Source: CAZDQL01 sp964507325
GTDB taxonomy: Bacteria; Planctomycetota; UBA1135; GCA-002686595
Direction of reading: 5' to 3'
DNA length: 36,544 bases
NCBI GenBank assembly: GCA_964507325.1
Contig: CAZDQL010000069.1
Location: 1 to 36,544 of the forward strand
Positions 15,101 through 22,761 of this stretch are shown here, piece after piece (within the stretch, counting starts at the first letter, position 1; each line of letters begins with the position of its first letter). Under the pieces are notes generated by a model that was not told where the DNA came from, searched no databases, and saw only the letters and a list, made by a program, of their open reading frames with translations. A program made the translations under genes and the position numbers.

Positions 15101-16236
15101 TGGTGCCGGGAGGAGTGCGCTACCGCATGCTGGTCCTTCCCGACCACAAGGTGCTATCGCTGGCGGTGCTGGAGAAGGTGAGCTCACTCCTGGAGCAAGG
15201 CGCCACGGTGTTGGGGCCAAAGCCGGAACGGCTGGTCAGCATGGTCGGGGGCGATGCCGCGCAGCGCGAATTCCATGCGCTGGCCGATCGGCTGTGGGGC
15301 GAGGCGCCCGCGGAGCAGGGGACGCGGCAGGTTGGAGGCGGACGGCTGGTCTGGGGGCAAAGCTCCCGCTCCCTGCTGCAAGCCGACGGGCTCGTACCGG
15401 ACTTCGAGGCGCTCGACACGGAGCGGCAGGCGGATTACGAGTACATCCACTACACGCTGGATGGCGCCGACGTCTACTTCGTCTGCAACCAGACCACGGA
15501 AGCTCGTGAGGTCGATCTGGCCTTCCGCGTGAGCGGTCGTCAGCCGGAGCTCTGGAATCCCGCGACCGGCCAGATCCGCATGGCGGAGGCCTTCACCATC
15601 GAGGGGCAGCGAACGACCGTGCCCATGAGCTTCGATCCGTACGGCAGCACGTTCCTGATCTTTCGATCCAAGGCCGACGGCCGCGGAAGGTCGGGGGCGA
15701 ACTTCCCCAGGTGGCGGGAAGAGCAGGCGATCGCCGGACCATGGTCCGTCCGCTTCGATCCCCGGTGGGGGGGTCCGGAGAAGCCCATCCACCTCGACAC
15801 GCTTGCCAGCTGGACGGAGCACGGCGATCCCGGCATCAAGTACTACTCCGGCAAGGCGGTCTATCGCACCACCTTCGAGCTGGACGAGGGGTCGGACGAC
15901 GCACCACTGGCGCTCGAGCTCGGGTCGGTCGAGGATGTCGGCATCGCCCGGGTCACGTTGAATGGCAAGGACCTGGGTGTGCTCTGGCTCGCTCCCTTCC
16001 GGGTCGACATCAGCGGGGCGGCCAAGCCCGGAGAGAACATGCTCGAGGTCATGGTCGTCAATTCATGGCACAACCGGGTGATGGGCGATGATGCCCTACC
16101 GGAGAACGAGCGCTTCACCCGGACCAATATCCGGGTCGAGAAGAAGGGCCGGTTCGCGTGGACGCTGCAAGAATCCGGACTGCTCGGTCCGGTGCGTATC
16201 GTCAGTCCACATCCACGAGATGGAAGACGAAGATGA
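12121..16236 (+). CDS. Exported fusion: alpha/beta-hydrolase esterase + GH106-type alpha-L-rhamnosidase
   Basis: The product has 1371 residues and an N-terminal signal peptide (VVLAAGVLLTNSTELLTAQ). Residues 30-265 are an alpha/beta hydrolase: nucleophile Ser131 in LLARSRGGL, probable acid Asp209 or Asp211 (HLHGDRDGTVP), His244 (GRGHDMW). This resembles an esterase type common in planctomycetes and Verrucomicrobia. From residue 290 it is GH106-like: GFRNPPRSAGVRCWWWWLNS, then AITRDLEAMAEKGFSGAMIF. Conserved active-site-region motifs are LETDSWECGGMNW, MSEFWAPSPH and VGAEAFTT. Residues 1190-1371 are a sugar-binding beta-sandwich (VTLNGKDLGVLWLAPFRV). GH106 enzymes remove terminal alpha-L-rhamnose, so a linked esterase suggests an acylated rhamnose substrate (inference). 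No frameshift is seen at the fusion point. No clear Shine-Dalgarno precedes the ATG, which is chosen for the signal peptide. Confidence 0.85.
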   Translation: MQQRILTVVLAAGVLLTNSTELLTAQTKDLPRPGQVFAVDERTAFVIEPPASARRAGRMPWVWYAPVLKGLPGEEEAWMFDRFLAAGIAVAGIDVGESYGSPKGRASYQALYEHLTTERNYAEQPILLARSRGGLMLYGWAVEHPRSVGGIAGIYPVCDVESYPGLPRAAPSFEMTVEELTARLFEYNPIDCLAPLAEAGVPILHLHGDRDGTVPLDENSAELGRRYEALGGSVEILVIEGRGHDMWSGWFRSPELTDFVVERASKVSAADFALAAVTTSSITDAQGLEEGFRNPPRSAGVRCWWWWLNSNVTKEAITRDLEAMAEKGFSGAMIFDAHGANQRGNANVPNGPRFGSEAWAELYMHALHEAERLGLKVGLSIQSGWNLGGPGVTLDDKAKQITSSEIRIDGPAEIYQKLPVPPANYDYYRDICVLALPSKQATGNVPFTIAASTSQSGFPVQRIADGKGDTFWVSRGTEAGEGPTPDAPEWIEFSFDEPVVIAGLRLEGRKGYGPKACRLRAMDTKQTTPAFELQDGDNTMAFDAIQGRTIRLVFEGAYDPRHPDAPRNVQVVSARLLDEDGQSLTFGASRPPISNLTAKTGAKELGGSAPDCRFLLNDVPGVDGEEDAALDEIIDITGRVSEDGTLQWNAPAGTWTVMRIGYTPTRAHVSTSSDNWQGHVLDYLSKEAFDRYWYDVVDPLLERAGPLAGTVLTQLETDSWECGGMNWSPGFAEDFARYNGYDVIEYLPVVAGKIIESREASNAFLADFRKTIAHCVSENHYRTFAAHAARYNLGIQPECSGPHAGPIDGIKNYSHSDIVMSEFWAPSPHRPNPPNRFFVKQASSAAHIYGKRFVGAEAFTTIGPHWNDLLWHAQKPSMDYEFCEGLNMVFFHTFTCSPKEMGLPGQEYFAGTHVNPQVTWWEESGVFMDYINRVQFLVQRGAFVADVLYYYGDHVPNIAVNKGFNRAGSLPGYDYDVTNEDILLRLSVADGRIVVPGGVRYRMLVLPDHKVLSLAVLEKVSSLLEQGATVLGPKPERLVSMVGGDAAQREFHALADRLWGEAPAEQGTRQVGGGRLVWGQSSRSLLQADGLVPDFEALDTERQADYEYIHYTLDGADVYFVCNQTTEAREVDLAFRVSGRQPELWNPATGQIRMAEAFTIEGQRTTVPMSFDPYGSTFLIFRSKADGRGRSGANFPRWREEQAIAGPWSVRFDPRWGGPEKPIHLDTLASWTEHGDPGIKYYSGKAVYRTTFELDEGSDDAPLALELGSVEDVGIARVTLNGKDLGVLWLAPFRVDISGAAKPGENMLEVMVVNSWHNRVMGDDALPENERFTRTNIRVEKKGRFAWTLQESGLLGPVRIVSPHPRDGRRR

Positions 16237-16308
16237 TGTTGCTTCAGGCCGGCCGCTGACCTCCGCAGTTCGACGTCGCGTCCCGCAGCGTCGGCACTTC
16301 GGCCGACC

Positions 16309-16371
16309 TCATTCGTGCAGCTCGCGATAGCTACTGGGTGTCATCCCCTGGCGCGAGCGGAGCACGACGGC
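16309..16371 (-). pseudogene. Possible C-terminal remnant of an AraC-family regulator
   Basis: The last 20 codons of a minus-strand frame read AVVLRSRQGMTPSSYRELHE and stop. The GMTPSxYRE ending is typical of the second helix-turn-helix of AraC/XylS regulators, as in xylose and rhamnose regulators. Nothing upstream in frame belongs to AraC, so at most the end of a gene is left. The match is short and could be chance. Confidence 0.4.
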
Positions 16372-16457
16372 TATTTCTGGCCGAACGCGAAGTCCACGAC
16401 GCGCAGCGGGGTCGGGTCGTGCGGCTCGGCCGGTAGCTCCTGGACGAGGATCGTCCA
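16371..16457 (-). pseudogene. Unidentified gene 3' end (28 codons)
   Basis: In a second minus-strand frame the sequence reads WTILVQELPAEPHDPTPLRV then VDFAFGQK and a TAG stop at 16371-16373. It has the look of a natural C-terminus and its frame differs from both flanking fragments. I cannot name the family. It overlaps the end of the beta-helix leader fragment by five bases and ends exactly where the AraC-like ending begins. Confidence 0.3.
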
Positions 16458-16602
16458 GGGTCGTCCCCTGATCGATGGCGTACTGGATGCTGGTGTAGGG
16501 ATCGCTCGCGGAGCCGGACCCGGGGGGAGTGCCGTTGACGTCGACGTACCAGGTCGTGGCGGGCGCGGCGGCGAGCAGCGGCAGGACGAGGATGCTGATC
16601 AA
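16453..16602 (-). pseudogene. N-terminal fragment of a beta-helix repeat protein
   Basis: Fifty codons from a TTG start at 16602, with an AGAGGT Shine-Dalgarno five bases upstream, encode a signal peptide (ISILVLPLLAAAPAT) followed by WYVDVNGTPPGSGSASDPY and TSIQYAIDQGTTLD. This leader (WYVD-x-NG-x-PPGSG-x-x-xDPYTSIQYAID) is a standard opening of secreted beta-helix proteins in planctomycete-like genomes. The natural sequence should then enter the helix coils, but here the frame runs into unrelated gene ends. The missing part looks like the fragment at 9168-9857, same strand. Confidence 0.7.
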
Positions 16603-16647
16603 GAGACACCTCTGGGGTCACTCGAGCATACCAGCGCCGCGCGCCGC

Positions 16648-19600
16648 CTACTCCGGCTTCCAGTCGGGGAGCCGACGACCGGGGGTCCAGGGAGCGCCGG
16701 CGGCCTCGAGCTCGGCCTCGAGGGCCGGCAGGTCCTTCTCGAGCACCACCCGCAAGGCGCCCAGCACCGGGGCGAAGGCTCTCGCCGCGACTACGTAGGT
16801 GCGCCGGTGGGTCGCGGTGGCAGCCGAGGTCGAGGTCCACTGGGCGCCGAGCACACGCTGCACCCGCTGCACGATCGACGGCGACACCGGCTCGAAGCGG
16901 CTGCTCACGGTGGTGTCGCCCTCGAGAGCGGTGCGCAGGCCGAGGAGCTCGACCTCGATGGCCCGCAGGCGAGCGCGCAGATCGTCGCTGTCGGCCGCCG
17001 TGTTGCTCAGCGCCCGCTCGAGGTGGGCGATCCGATCGAGCGCTTCGCGAACCGCCTCCGCGCTGGCCAGAACCGCGCGCTGGAGCCGCGCCGCTCGACG
17101 GTGGAAAGCGAGCAGCTCCGCCCGATCCGCGGCGGGCAGTGCAGCGATCCCCAGCGGCACGGCCTCGAAGGTCTGCTCCTCGCCGAGCAGCTCGGTCCGA
17201 TTCTCCGCGCGTAGAGTCAGCTGGACGGTGTAGGTGCCGGGCGCGGCCAGCGGACCCGAGGGATCGGGCTCCCAGGGGTCGTCGTCGTCGAGCCGCGGGG
17301 TCGGAACCGCCGTGGGGTAGCGCAGATCCCAGGCCACGCGGTGGATGCCGGCATCGATCGGTCCGGGCAAGCGCCGCACGACCTCGCCGTCGGCATCGCG
17401 AACCACCAGCTCGATCTGCGGATCCTCGGCCCGATCCTCGCGACGCAGGTCCTCCCACGGGGGGTAGCCCACGGGCTCGCCCTGCTTCTGCAACTCCTTC
17501 TCGGCCTCGCGCCGGATCTGGCGCCGGCTTTTGTAGCCCTCAGCCAGGTGATAGGTGAAGACCGCGCCGAACGGTGGATTGGGAGCGGTGAAGAAAGCGT
17601 GCCCCTGCTCGGCCTTCTCATTCCATCCCAAAGGACGCGACGGGATGTACATCGGCGCGCGTTTGACCGGGAAGAGCGTCGCCTCGGCGGCGAGGGCCTC
17701 TTCGGACACCTGCCGCAGCGGAGAGTAATCGTCGAGGATGTAGATGCCGCGTCCGAACGTGCCGACCACCAGGTCGTCCTCGCGCCGCTGGATCTCGAGA
17801 TCGCGCACTGCGACGACCGGGAAGCCACCCTTCAGCGGCACCCAGCGCTGGCCGGCATCGATCGTGAAGAAGAGACCAAGCTCTGTGCCGACGAAGAGCA
17901 GCTCAGGATGCTCGTGGTCCTCCACGATCGACCACACGACGTGGCGCTCGGGCAGATCGCCGGCGATCGGCTCCCAGGTGCGGCCGCGATCGCGCGAGCG
18001 GAAGAGGTAGGGGGTGAAGTCACCGCTCTTGTGGTCGTTCAAAGCGGCGTAGACCGTCTCGGAATCGTGCCGCGATGCCGTCAAGTCCGACACCAGCATG
18101 CGCGCGGAAACCCCGGGAAGATCTTCAGTTGCGATGCTTCGCCACTCGCCACCGCCGTCCTCCGACGTCTGGAGATTGCCGTCGTCGGTCCCGGCGTAGA
18201 GCAGTCCCTCGACGAGCGGCGACTCGTCGAGTGCCACGATCGAGCCGTAGAAGGAGGTGAAGACGTTCTTCCATACCGTATCGACGCTCCACACCGTGCC
18301 CATCACCTCGAGCCGATTGCGGTCGATCCGGCGCGACAGATCGGGGCTCACCGCGGTCCAGCTCGAGCCGCGGTCGTCGGAGCGGAAGAGGCGATTGCCG
18401 GCGAAGTAGAGCCGGGTCTTCGAGTGCGGGCTGATCAGGAGCGGCGAGTCCCAGTTCCAGATCAGCGGCGGCTCGTCGGGCTCGGGCTGCGGCTGGATGT
18501 CGACGATCTCGCCGCTCTGCTTGGCGTAGCGCACCAGCCCGCCGTATTGCCACATCGAGTAGAGGATGTCGGGATTGCCGGGCTCGACCCTCGTCTGGTA
18601 GCCATCTCCGCCGACGGTGTTGATCCAGTCCGAGTTGCGGATGCCGTGGACGTTGGCGGTGCGCGACGGCCCGCCCTGGCTGTTGTTGTCCTGGGTGCCG
18701 CCGTAGACGTTGTAGAAGGGCTCTGCGTCGTCGATCCCGATGCGGTAGAACTGGGTGATCGGCAGGTTGGCGACGTATTTCCAGGTTTCAGCGCGGTCCC
18801 AAGTCTCGTAGATCCCGCCGTCACAGCCGATCAGCAGGTAGTCGGGGTCCTGCGCATCGAAGAGCAGGGCGTGATTGTCGACATGCTTGAACTCCGAGTT
18901 GAGCGACCCCCACGTCCTGCCCCCGTCCTCGCTGACCTGGATCCAAACGTCCATCGAGTAGATGCGGTCGAAGCGGTGGGGGTCGGGGAAGATCTCCTGG
19001 TAGTACTGGGGATCGACTGGGACGTAATCGCTCATCTTGACCCAGCTCTCGCCACGGGTCTGCGAGCGGTAGAAGCCGCCCTCGCCGTCGAGCGCCGGGA
19101 TGGTGGCGTAGAGCACGTCGGGATCCTGCGGCGCCAGCGCCAGCCCGATGCGGCCCATGTCGCCCTGCGGCAGGCCGTCGACGAGCTCGCGCCAGGTCTG
19201 GCCGCCGTCGGTCGACTTGTGGATCCCCGACTCCGGCCCGCCGCCCACCAACGCCCACTGACGGCGCCGACGCTGGAAGGCGGCGGCGTAGACCGTGTCG
19301 GGATCGCGCGGGTCGAAGACGACGTCGGTGACCCCGGTGTTCTCCGAGACTTCGAGCTCCAGGTTCCAGGTCTCGCCACCATCGGTCGATCTGTAGAGGC
19401 CCCGGTCACCCCCCGGTGCCCACAGCGGTCCCTGGGCCGCCACCCAGACGATGTCGGAGTCCCGCGGGTCGAGGACGATCTTGCCGATGTGCTCGGAGTG
19501 CTCGAGCCCCATGCGCTTCCAGGAGCCGCCTCCGTCGAGCGACTTGTAGACCCCGTCGCCGTAGCCCACCGAGCGCTGGGAGTTGTTCTCCCCGGTGCCC

Positions 19601-19941
19601 ACCCAGACGACATTGGGATTGCGGGGATCGACGGTCACGCAGCCGATCGAGTAGGACCCTTCGCGGTCGAAGATCGGGGTCCAGGTGGTGGCGTTGTTGG
19701 TCGTCTTCCAGACTCCGCCCGAGGCCACCGCGACGTACCAGACGCTCGGATCCTGCGGGTCCTTGGCGACATCGGCGATGCGCCCCGACATCAGAGCCGG
19801 GCCGATGCCGCGCAGCGCGAGGCCGCCAAAGGTCTCGGCGGTCAGCCTGGTCTCCTCTTCGCCGGCGACGCTGACATAGGCGGCCGCCGGCCCGGTGCAG
19901 GCGGTGATCAGTACGAGGGCGGCGGTAGGTAGGGCTCTCAT
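16648..19941 (-). CDS. Large BNR-repeat (sortilin/VPS10-like) lipoprotein
   Basis: The product has about 1097 residues. ITAC in LVLITACTGPAAA is a good lipobox, so it is probably a lipoprotein. From about 40 to 740 it has many Asp-box (BNR) repeats of the S-x-D-x-G-x-x-W type: SLDGGGSW, STDGGETW, STDGGQTW, SEDGGRTW, SDDRGSSW, SEDGGGEW, SRDRGRTW. These form one or two propellers. Residues 780-930 hold an Ig-like domain common in this family (IELVVRDADGEVVRRLPGPI), and the last 200 residues are helical, with a probable coiled coil (LRARLRAIEVELLGLRTAL). Homologues are frequent in planctomycetes, Acidobacteria and Gemmatimonadetes; they are often called glycosyl hydrolases without proven activity. 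Three in-frame ATGs (19953, 19944, 19941) are possible; GGAG six bases before the last favours it. Confidence 0.85.
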   Translation of the reverse strand: MRALPTAALVLITACTGPAAAYVSVAGEEETRLTAETFGGLALRGIGPALMSGRIADVAKDPQDPSVWYVAVASGGVWKTTNNATTWTPIFDREGSYSIGCVTVDPRNPNVVWVGTGENNSQRSVGYGDGVYKSLDGGGSWKRMGLEHSEHIGKIVLDPRDSDIVWVAAQGPLWAPGGDRGLYRSTDGGETWNLELEVSENTGVTDVVFDPRDPDTVYAAAFQRRRRQWALVGGGPESGIHKSTDGGQTWRELVDGLPQGDMGRIGLALAPQDPDVLYATIPALDGEGGFYRSQTRGESWVKMSDYVPVDPQYYQEIFPDPHRFDRIYSMDVWIQVSEDGGRTWGSLNSEFKHVDNHALLFDAQDPDYLLIGCDGGIYETWDRAETWKYVANLPITQFYRIGIDDAEPFYNVYGGTQDNNSQGGPSRTANVHGIRNSDWINTVGGDGYQTRVEPGNPDILYSMWQYGGLVRYAKQSGEIVDIQPQPEPDEPPLIWNWDSPLLISPHSKTRLYFAGNRLFRSDDRGSSWTAVSPDLSRRIDRNRLEVMGTVWSVDTVWKNVFTSFYGSIVALDESPLVEGLLYAGTDDGNLQTSEDGGGEWRSIATEDLPGVSARMLVSDLTASRHDSETVYAALNDHKSGDFTPYLFRSRDRGRTWEPIAGDLPERHVVWSIVEDHEHPELLFVGTELGLFFTIDAGQRWVPLKGGFPVVAVRDLEIQRREDDLVVGTFGRGIYILDDYSPLRQVSEEALAAEATLFPVKRAPMYIPSRPLGWNEKAEQGHAFFTAPNPPFGAVFTYHLAEGYKSRRQIRREAEKELQKQGEPVGYPPWEDLRREDRAEDPQIELVVRDADGEVVRRLPGPIDAGIHRVAWDLRYPTAVPTPRLDDDDPWEPDPSGPLAAPGTYTVQLTLRAENRTELLGEEQTFEAVPLGIAALPAADRAELLAFHRRAARLQRAVLASAEAVREALDRIAHLERALSNTAADSDDLRARLRAIEVELLGLRTALEGDTTVSSRFEPVSPSIVQRVQRVLGAQWTSTSAATATHRRTYVVAARAFAPVLGALRVVLEKDLPALEAELEAAGAPWTPGRRLPDWKPE

Positions 19942-19980
19942 CATCGTCTCCATCCCGGGATGCCAGAGCTCGAGGAACTC

Positions 19981-19996
19981 GAATCGGCCCCGATTC
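19981..19996. promoter_or_regulatory. Perfect palindrome in the divergent BNR/sulfatase promoter region
   Basis: GAATCGG (19981-19987) and CCGATTC (19990-19996) are exact complements across CC. It overlaps a minus-strand TAGAAT (-10-like), so a bound protein would cover the BNR gene's start region. It lies between the divergent BNR gene and the first sulfatase. It is a candidate operator; it could equally be a leader hairpin. Confidence 0.4.
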
Positions 19997-20069
19997 TAGC
20001 TGCGGTGCTACGTTCCTCCGCGCTGGCGTGGATCGAACGTGAGTCCTCACGGCTGAGGAGGCTGGCAGC

Positions 20070-20098
20070 TTGCCATCTGGGCCGGATGACAGTAGCAC
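20070..20098 (+). promoter_or_regulatory. Candidate promoter of the first sulfatase
   Basis: TTGCCA (20070-20075) and TAGCAC (20093-20098) are exactly 17 bp apart. The -35 box is good and the -10 box lacks the final T. Transcription near 20105 would precede the GGGAG Shine-Dalgarno and ATG at 20127. Confidence 0.4.
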
Positions 20099-20126
20099 CG
20101 TCCACGACAGCCAGGGAGTTCAGAGC

Positions 20127-21653
20127 ATGGATGCAGAGCGAATGACGTTCCCGATCAGCATCGGAGTGGCGACGGTTCTCGTGGGATCGCTCGCATGGTC
20201 GTCCTGCGTCGGAGTGTCCGAGGGCAGGGCAGGCAGAGTCGACCAGCCGAACATCATCCTCATCCATGCCGATGACCTCGGCTATGCCGGCGTCGGCTGC
20301 TACGGCCAGCAGCTCATCCAGACCCCGCGCATCGACAGGATGGCCCAGGAGGGCATGCGCTTCACGGACTACTACGCCGCCAATACGGTCTGTGTTCCGT
20401 CACGCGTGGGCCTGATCACCGGCCGACACCCGGGTCACGCGTCCGTGCGCGACAACTTCACCCCACCGTTGGAGGGCTTCACCGGCTTCATGGACGGGTG
20501 GCCCCCGGAGCTCTGGCCGCCCAAGGGGGCGACGTTGGGCCGGGTCATGAAGGAGGCGGGCTACCGCACGGCGCAGTTCGGCAAGCTCGAAGCCGGTATC
20601 CCGATGGAGCCGGGGAAGATGACGGAGCACGGCTGGGACCACTGGTTCGGCTTCCGCGGGACCGGGGCCGCCTTCCAGTACTACCCGCTCGAGCTGTGGA
20701 AGAACGACGAGAAGGTGACCTTCCCCGCCAACGAACCGGAGAGCGTGCGCAGGCCGGGGATCGTCGGCGACGCCGGTGTCTACTCGCAGGACCTGTTCGT
20801 GGAGGAGTTGCTGGCCTTCATCCGTGAGAACAGGGACGTACCCTTCTTCGTCTACTTCCCGACCCAGGTGCCGCACGGCCGCTCTCCCCGCGACGGCGAC
20901 CAGATCCAGGTTCCCGACGTGGGGCCCTACGCCGATCGCGACTGGACCCACCTCGAGAAGCTGTATGCCGCCATGCTCACCCGGCTGGACGGGCACGTCG
21001 GCCGCATCATCGACGAGCTGCAGGCGCTGGGGCTGGACGAAGACACCGTCATCCTGTTCACCAGCGACAACGGCGACGAGAACAGCTACTACGAGTTCAC
21101 CGACAGGTTCGCCGCCACCGGACCGCTGCGCGGCAAGAAGCGCTTCCTCTACGAGGGAGGCATCCGGGTGCCCATGATCGTCCGCTGGCCGGGGAGGATC
21201 GAGCCGTCGCGGACCAGCGCTCTTCCCTGGGCCGGATGGGACGTCATGGCGACCTTGGCCGACCTGGCCGGAGTCGCTCCGCCTCCGGACACCGATGGCA
21301 TCTCGGTCGTCCCGACCTTGCTCGGTGAGTCGCAGCGGCAGGTGGCGCGGGAGTACCTGTACTGGGAGCACCACATGGGCAAGCAGCAGGCCGTGAGAAT
21401 GGGCCGCTGGAAGGCCATCCGCTTAGGCGGAACCCAGGAGCCGATCGAGCTGTACGACCTAGCGGCGGACATCGGCGAGACGGAGAACTTGGCCGACGAT
21501 CACCCCGAGATCGTCGCCGAGATGAAGGCGATCATGGAGGAGGCCCGGGAGGGTTCCGAGTTCGACGCGTTCTGGCCGCTGCCCGAGCGGCGACAGAACC
21601 AGATCCGCTGGGACAAGTGGATCTTCGATCAGCTCGAACACGGAATCCGCTGA
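20127..21653 (+). CDS. Exported S1-family sulfatase (arylsulfatase A type)
   Basis: The product has 508 residues. After an N-terminal hydrophobic segment (ISIGVATVLVGSLAWSSC, no strict lipobox) the sulfatase domain starts at PNIILIHADDLGYAG, where Asp49 and Asp50 bind Ca2+. The formylglycine motif is CVPSR, with Cys89 as the residue converted to the catalytic aldehyde, followed by LITGRHPGH. A second metal cluster is at FTSDNGDEN, and the C-terminal subdomain ends in typical form (ELYDLAADIGETENLADDHP). It hydrolyses a sulfate ester, probably on a glycan given the neighbours; the exact substrate cannot be read from sequence. The ATG at 20127 has GGGAG eight bases upstream. The gene is divergent from the BNR gene and convergent with the homocysteine methyltransferase gene. 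Confidence 0.93.
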   Translation: MDAERMTFPISIGVATVLVGSLAWSSCVGVSEGRAGRVDQPNIILIHADDLGYAGVGCYGQQLIQTPRIDRMAQEGMRFTDYYAANTVCVPSRVGLITGRHPGHASVRDNFTPPLEGFTGFMDGWPPELWPPKGATLGRVMKEAGYRTAQFGKLEAGIPMEPGKMTEHGWDHWFGFRGTGAAFQYYPLELWKNDEKVTFPANEPESVRRPGIVGDAGVYSQDLFVEELLAFIRENRDVPFFVYFPTQVPHGRSPRDGDQIQVPDVGPYADRDWTHLEKLYAAMLTRLDGHVGRIIDELQALGLDEDTVILFTSDNGDENSYYEFTDRFAATGPLRGKKRFLYEGGIRVPMIVRWPGRIEPSRTSALPWAGWDVMATLADLAGVAPPPDTDGISVVPTLLGESQRQVAREYLYWEHHMGKQQAVRMGRWKAIRLGGTQEPIELYDLAADIGETENLADDHPEIVAEMKAIMEEAREGSEFDAFWPLPERRQNQIRWDKWIFDQLEHGIR

Positions 21654-21702
21654 CTGAATCCGGTCCCGGCGGCTGGCCGAGGACAAGGCTGATTCCCGAG
21701 CG

Positions 21703-22629
21703 CTATGAGCCGGCTGCCCCTCTCGCAGCCGCGGCGATCGCGCGGATGTGGGCGGGACCGGTGCGGCAGCAGCCGCCGAGGAGGCGGGCGCCGGCGCGGC
21801 TCCAGCGCGCGGCGAGCTCGCCGTACGCTCCGACCTCGTTCTCGCCCGACCAGGTGCCTCGCGTGGCGTCGTAGTCCTCGCCCGAGTTGGGGTAGGCGAC
21901 GATCGGCACCGCGCTGGCCTCGCCCAGCTCGGCGAGCAGCGCATCGACGAAGCGAGGTGCGGTGCAGTTCACACCGATGGCGACGGCGTTCGGCGCACAG
22001 GCGCAGTCTCGCGCCACCGCGCGCACGCTCGTGCCGTCGCGCAGGTGCGCGCCGTCGCGGCAGGAGAAACCGAACCAGACGGGCACGTCGGCGAAGTCCG
22101 CCGCCAGTGACGCGAGCGCGCGCGCCTCGGCCCCGTTGGGGATCGTCTCGCACGCGAGGACGTCGGCGCCCGACTGCGCCAGGATCTCGAAGCGCGGCGC
22201 ATGCCACTCCCGGAGCCGTCGCTCGTCCATGCCCGGGTAATCGCCCGTGTACTCCGCCCCGTTGGCCAGTGCCGCACCGTAGGGTCCGATGCTCGCGGCC
22301 ACGAAGCGCGGACCGGCCTCTCGAGCCAAGGTCACGGAGCGCGCGAGCAGGGCTTCCGATTCGGCGCGGGTGCGGCCCCGCGCCCGGAATCCCCCGAGCG
22401 TCGCCTGGTAGCTGGCCGAGATCACGCACTCCGCCCCTGCGTCGACGTAGGCGCGGTGCACGTCGCGGATGGCGTCGGGGTCTTCGAAGAGCAGACGCGC
22501 GGACCACAGCGGATCGGACAGGTCGTACCCGCGCGCCTCGAGCTCCGTGGCGAGCCCCCCATCGAGCACCAACGTCGGCCCCGCGCCGATCCGCGCCCGC
22601 AGCTCGTCCCGTCTCGATCCGGTCACCAT
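21703..22629 (-). CDS. mmuM: Homocysteine S-methyltransferase
   Basis: The product has 308 residues, the usual length for single-domain homocysteine methyltransferases. The TIM barrel opens with LVLDGGLATELEARGYDL; zinc ligands are the Cys of GVNCTAPRF and the pair in GGCCRTGPAHI. Family members move a methyl group from S-methylmethionine or SAM to homocysteine in the cytoplasm. No signal peptide is present, in contrast to all neighbours. The ATG at 22629 is chosen (a GTG follows at once); an open frame extends further upstream, but only as the antisense shadow of the sulfatase. The gene adds a second, B12-independent route to methionine besides metH. Its place inside a sulfatase cluster may be incidental. 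Confidence 0.93.
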   Translation of the reverse strand: MVTGSRRDELRARIGAGPTLVLDGGLATELEARGYDLSDPLWSARLLFEDPDAIRDVHRAYVDAGAECVISASYQATLGGFRARGRTRAESEALLARSVTLAREAGPRFVAASIGPYGAALANGAEYTGDYPGMDERRLREWHAPRFEILAQSGADVLACETIPNGAEARALASLAADFADVPVWFGFSCRDGAHLRDGTSVRAVARDCACAPNAVAIGVNCTAPRFVDALLAELGEASAVPIVAYPNSGEDYDATRGTWSGENEVGAYGELAARWSRAGARLLGGCCRTGPAHIRAIAAAARGAAGS

Positions 22630-22680
22630 GCCGTAGCATGGAGCGCCCCATGACGGAGCGCAACGTCCGGTTGGCGGGCC

Positions 22681-22710
22681 CTGAACCGCGGCTGGGCAAG
22701 TGGCTACGAT
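22681..22710 (+). promoter_or_regulatory. Possible promoter of the second sulfatase
   Basis: TACGAT (22705-22710) is a fair -10 box; CTGAAC (22681-22686), 18 bp upstream, shares only the TGA core of a -35 box. A start near 22717 would precede the GGAGG Shine-Dalgarno of the gene at 22762. Confidence 0.3.
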
Positions 22711-22761
22711 GGGCGCGCAACACCGGAGGTCGGAAGCACCCCAGATGTCCCGGAGGTCAGC

